64,000 bases of DNA from Buchnera aphidicola (Brachycaudus cardui) (GTDB taxonomy: Bacteria; Pseudomonadota; Gammaproteobacteria; Enterobacterales; Enterobacteriaceae): contig NZ_CP034879.1 of the NCBI RefSeq assembly GCF_005081945.1, positions 377,363-441,362 on the forward strand, read 5' to 3'. Under the pieces are notes generated by a model. The model searched no databases, had not been told where the DNA came from, and worked only from the letters and a program-made list of their open reading frames with translations. Below, piece by piece: positions 62,694-64,000 of the stretch (positions are counted from its first letter, which is position 1; every line of letters begins with the position of its first letter). Both the position numbers and the translations under genes were made by a program.

Positions 62694-62990
62694 TTAATTC
62701 ATACCATATTTTTTTAATTTTTTGCGTAGTGTACTACGATTTATTCCCATCATCAAAGCTGCACGTGTTTGATTTCCTCGAGTGTGTTGCATAACCATAT
62801 CTAATAATGGCTTTTCTAATTCAGCTAATGCTAATTCATATAAATTATTAACATACTTACCATTTAAATTTAACAAATAATATTTTAAAGATTGTTTAAC
62901 TGATTCACGTAAAGGTTTTTTTATAATTCGATTTTGAGAATTTACACTTGATAAAACAAAAAATTCAGTGTTTATTGGTTCTTCTAACAT
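62694..62990 (-). CDS. fis: DNA-binding protein Fis
   Basis: Nucleoid-associated DNA-bending protein and regulator. At 98 aa it equals the E. coli length. The N-terminal arm is diverged ([20 protein letters not shown]). The core and helix-turn-helix are almost identical: [13 protein letters not shown] segment [20 protein letters not shown] and [17 protein letters not shown]. One of few global DNA-binding regulators likely to survive here. Confidence 0.97.
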   Translation of the reverse strand: MLEEPINTEFFVLSSVNSQNRIIKKPLRESVKQSLKYYLLNLNGKYVNNLYELALAELEKPLLDMVMQHTRGNQTRAALMMGINRSTLRKKLKKYGMN

Positions 62991-63122
62991 AGTACTATCA
63001 ACTCTTTATTTTTTAAATAATGTATAGTTTTAAAGAAAATAAATAAAATACATTTTTTGAATTTTTTATAATATGAATCATATGTTTTATTAAAAATAAA
63101 TACAATAAATAAAAATATTTTG

Positions 63123-64000
63123 TTATGTATTTTGTAAATATACGAGAAGTTTTTTCATATCTTCAGGAAGAGAGACTGTCCAAGACATTAAATTTTGAGT
63201 AACAGGATGTACGAAAGAAATATGACTAGCATGTAATGCTTGACGAGGAAATGTATATATTTTATTTATATCTTCATTTTTTTTATAATTTATACCTCGT
63301 TCAATACCTTTATAACAAGGATCACCAACTAAAGGATGTTTAATATATAACATATGCACACGAATTTGATGTGTACGTCCTGTTTCTAATCGTATTGATA
63401 TATGTGTATGATATTTAAAACGATTTATAATTTTATAATGAGTAATTGATGTTTTACCTAAAGAATGAACCATCATAGAAGTTCTTTTCATATGATGACG
63501 CATGATAGGTGCATTTATAATTCCACCTGATATCATATTACCTTTAACAATACCTTGATACTCTCGGGTAATTTTTCTCTTTTTTAATATTTTTAATAAA
63601 TAATTATAAGCATAAATAGTCTTAGCAACCACCATCAATCCAGTGGTATCTTTATCTAAACGATGTACAATACCGGCACGAGGTAAATATTTAATATTTT
63701 TATAATGATATAATAGTGCATTTAAAATAGTTCCTGTATTATTACCAGAACCTGGATGAACAACTAAACCAGCAGGTTTATTAATAACTAATATATCATT
63801 ATCTTCATAAATAATATTTAAAGGAATATTTTCAGGAAAGTTAAATTTAAGATCTTTTAAAATAGGATAAATAGTAATTATTTCTCCTACTGATATTTTT
63901 TTATCAGGTTGATTAACAATACTTTTATTCACTAAAACTTGATTAATAAGAATTAATTTTTTTAAATAAGATCGTGAATATTCTTTGAATAATTGAGCTA
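63123..64000 (-). CDS. rluD: 23S rRNA pseudouridine synthase RluD, 5' end cut off by window
   Basis: RluD makes pseudouridines 1911, 1915 and 1917 in helix 69 of 23S rRNA. The frame stays open to the right edge: upstream of an internal GTG (63932) it encodes LFKEYSRSYLKKLILINQVL, part of the S4 domain, so the true start is beyond base 64000. The catalytic domain has INKPAGLVVHPGSG, the catalytic Asp in VHRLDKDTTGLMV, and GRTHQIRVHMLYIKHPLVGDP. The latter motifs separate it from RluC at 8002. Confidence 0.95.
   Translation of the reverse strand, partial: AQLFKEYSRSYLKKLILINQVLVNKSIVNQPDKKISVGEIITIYPILKDLKFNFPENIPLNIIYEDNDILVINKPAGLVVHPGSGNNTGTILNALLYHYKNIKYLPRAGIVHRLDKDTTGLMVVAKTIYAYNYLLKILKKRKITREYQGIVKGNMISGGIINAPIMRHHMKRTSMMVHSLGKTSITHYKIINRFKYHTHISIRLETGRTHQIRVHMLYIKHPLVGDPCYKGIERGINYKKNEDINKIYTFPRQALHASHISFVHPVTQNLMSWTVSLPEDMKKLLVYLQNT

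Overview
This 64 kb window is a stretch of the chromosome of an aphid primary endosymbiont of the Buchnera aphidicola type. Three things point there. The DNA is extremely A+T-rich, including third codon positions and spacers. Every gene is a recognisable gammaproteobacterial (Escherichia-like) orthologue. Gene order follows E. coli in blocks, but with many intervening genes deleted. No insertion sequences, phage genes, CRISPR arrays, integrases or strain-specific islands are visible, and I found no undescribed multi-gene system. The interest lies in how individual genes are reduced, frameshifted or altered.

Layout, left to right. (1) 1-4875: flagellar genes flgG (cut by the window edge), flgH, flgI, a shortened flgJ and flgK. 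They converge on rne (minus) over an 18-bp terminator stem. (2) 7693-15898: rluC, rpmF, then fatty-acid genes fabD (out of frame at an 11-A tract), fabG and acpP, followed by tmk, holB, a TatD-family hydrolase, ptsG, hinT and lpoB. The plsX, fabH, fabF, pabC and mltG genes that sit here in E. coli are absent. (3) 16695-20826 on minus: a general porin, asnS, pncB. (4) 21000-26035 on plus: pyrD, rlmL, uup. (5) 26040-31463 on minus: trhO, valS, pepA. (6) 31709-34681 on plus: argI, pyrB, pyrI, ridA, for pyrimidine and arginine synthesis. (7) 34779-50871 on minus: deaD, pnp, rpsO, truB, rbfA, infB, nusA, tRNA-Leu(GAG), secG, glmM, ftsH, rlmE, greA, an RNA-metabolism and translation block. (8) 51306-54772 on plus: ibaG, murA, rplU, rpmA, obgE. 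(9) rpsI and rplM on minus, then pheA, ffh, rpsP, rimM (out of frame at a 10-A tract), trmD and rplS on plus, tldD on minus, aroQ on plus, fis on minus, and rluD, which runs off the right edge.

The genes fit the symbiotic lifestyle. Amino-acid provisioning is represented by pheA, whose phenylalanine-binding feedback motifs are both changed, plus aroQ and argI. Nucleotide, NAD, lipid and cell-wall synthesis are represented by pyrD/B/I, tmk, pncB, the fab genes, murA and glmM. Translation and RNA turnover dominate the rest. RNase E keeps what look like its enolase- and PNPase-binding peptides in an otherwise degenerated tail, and pnp is in the same window. Transcription control looks reduced: I see no leader peptide or attenuator ahead of pyrB or pheA. 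Several Rho-independent terminators remain recognisable.

Limits: identifications come from remembered family motifs and E. coli protein sequences, not from searches. Promoters cannot be called with confidence by eye in DNA this A+T-rich. The two frameshifts could be real with transcriptional slippage, or sequencing errors.
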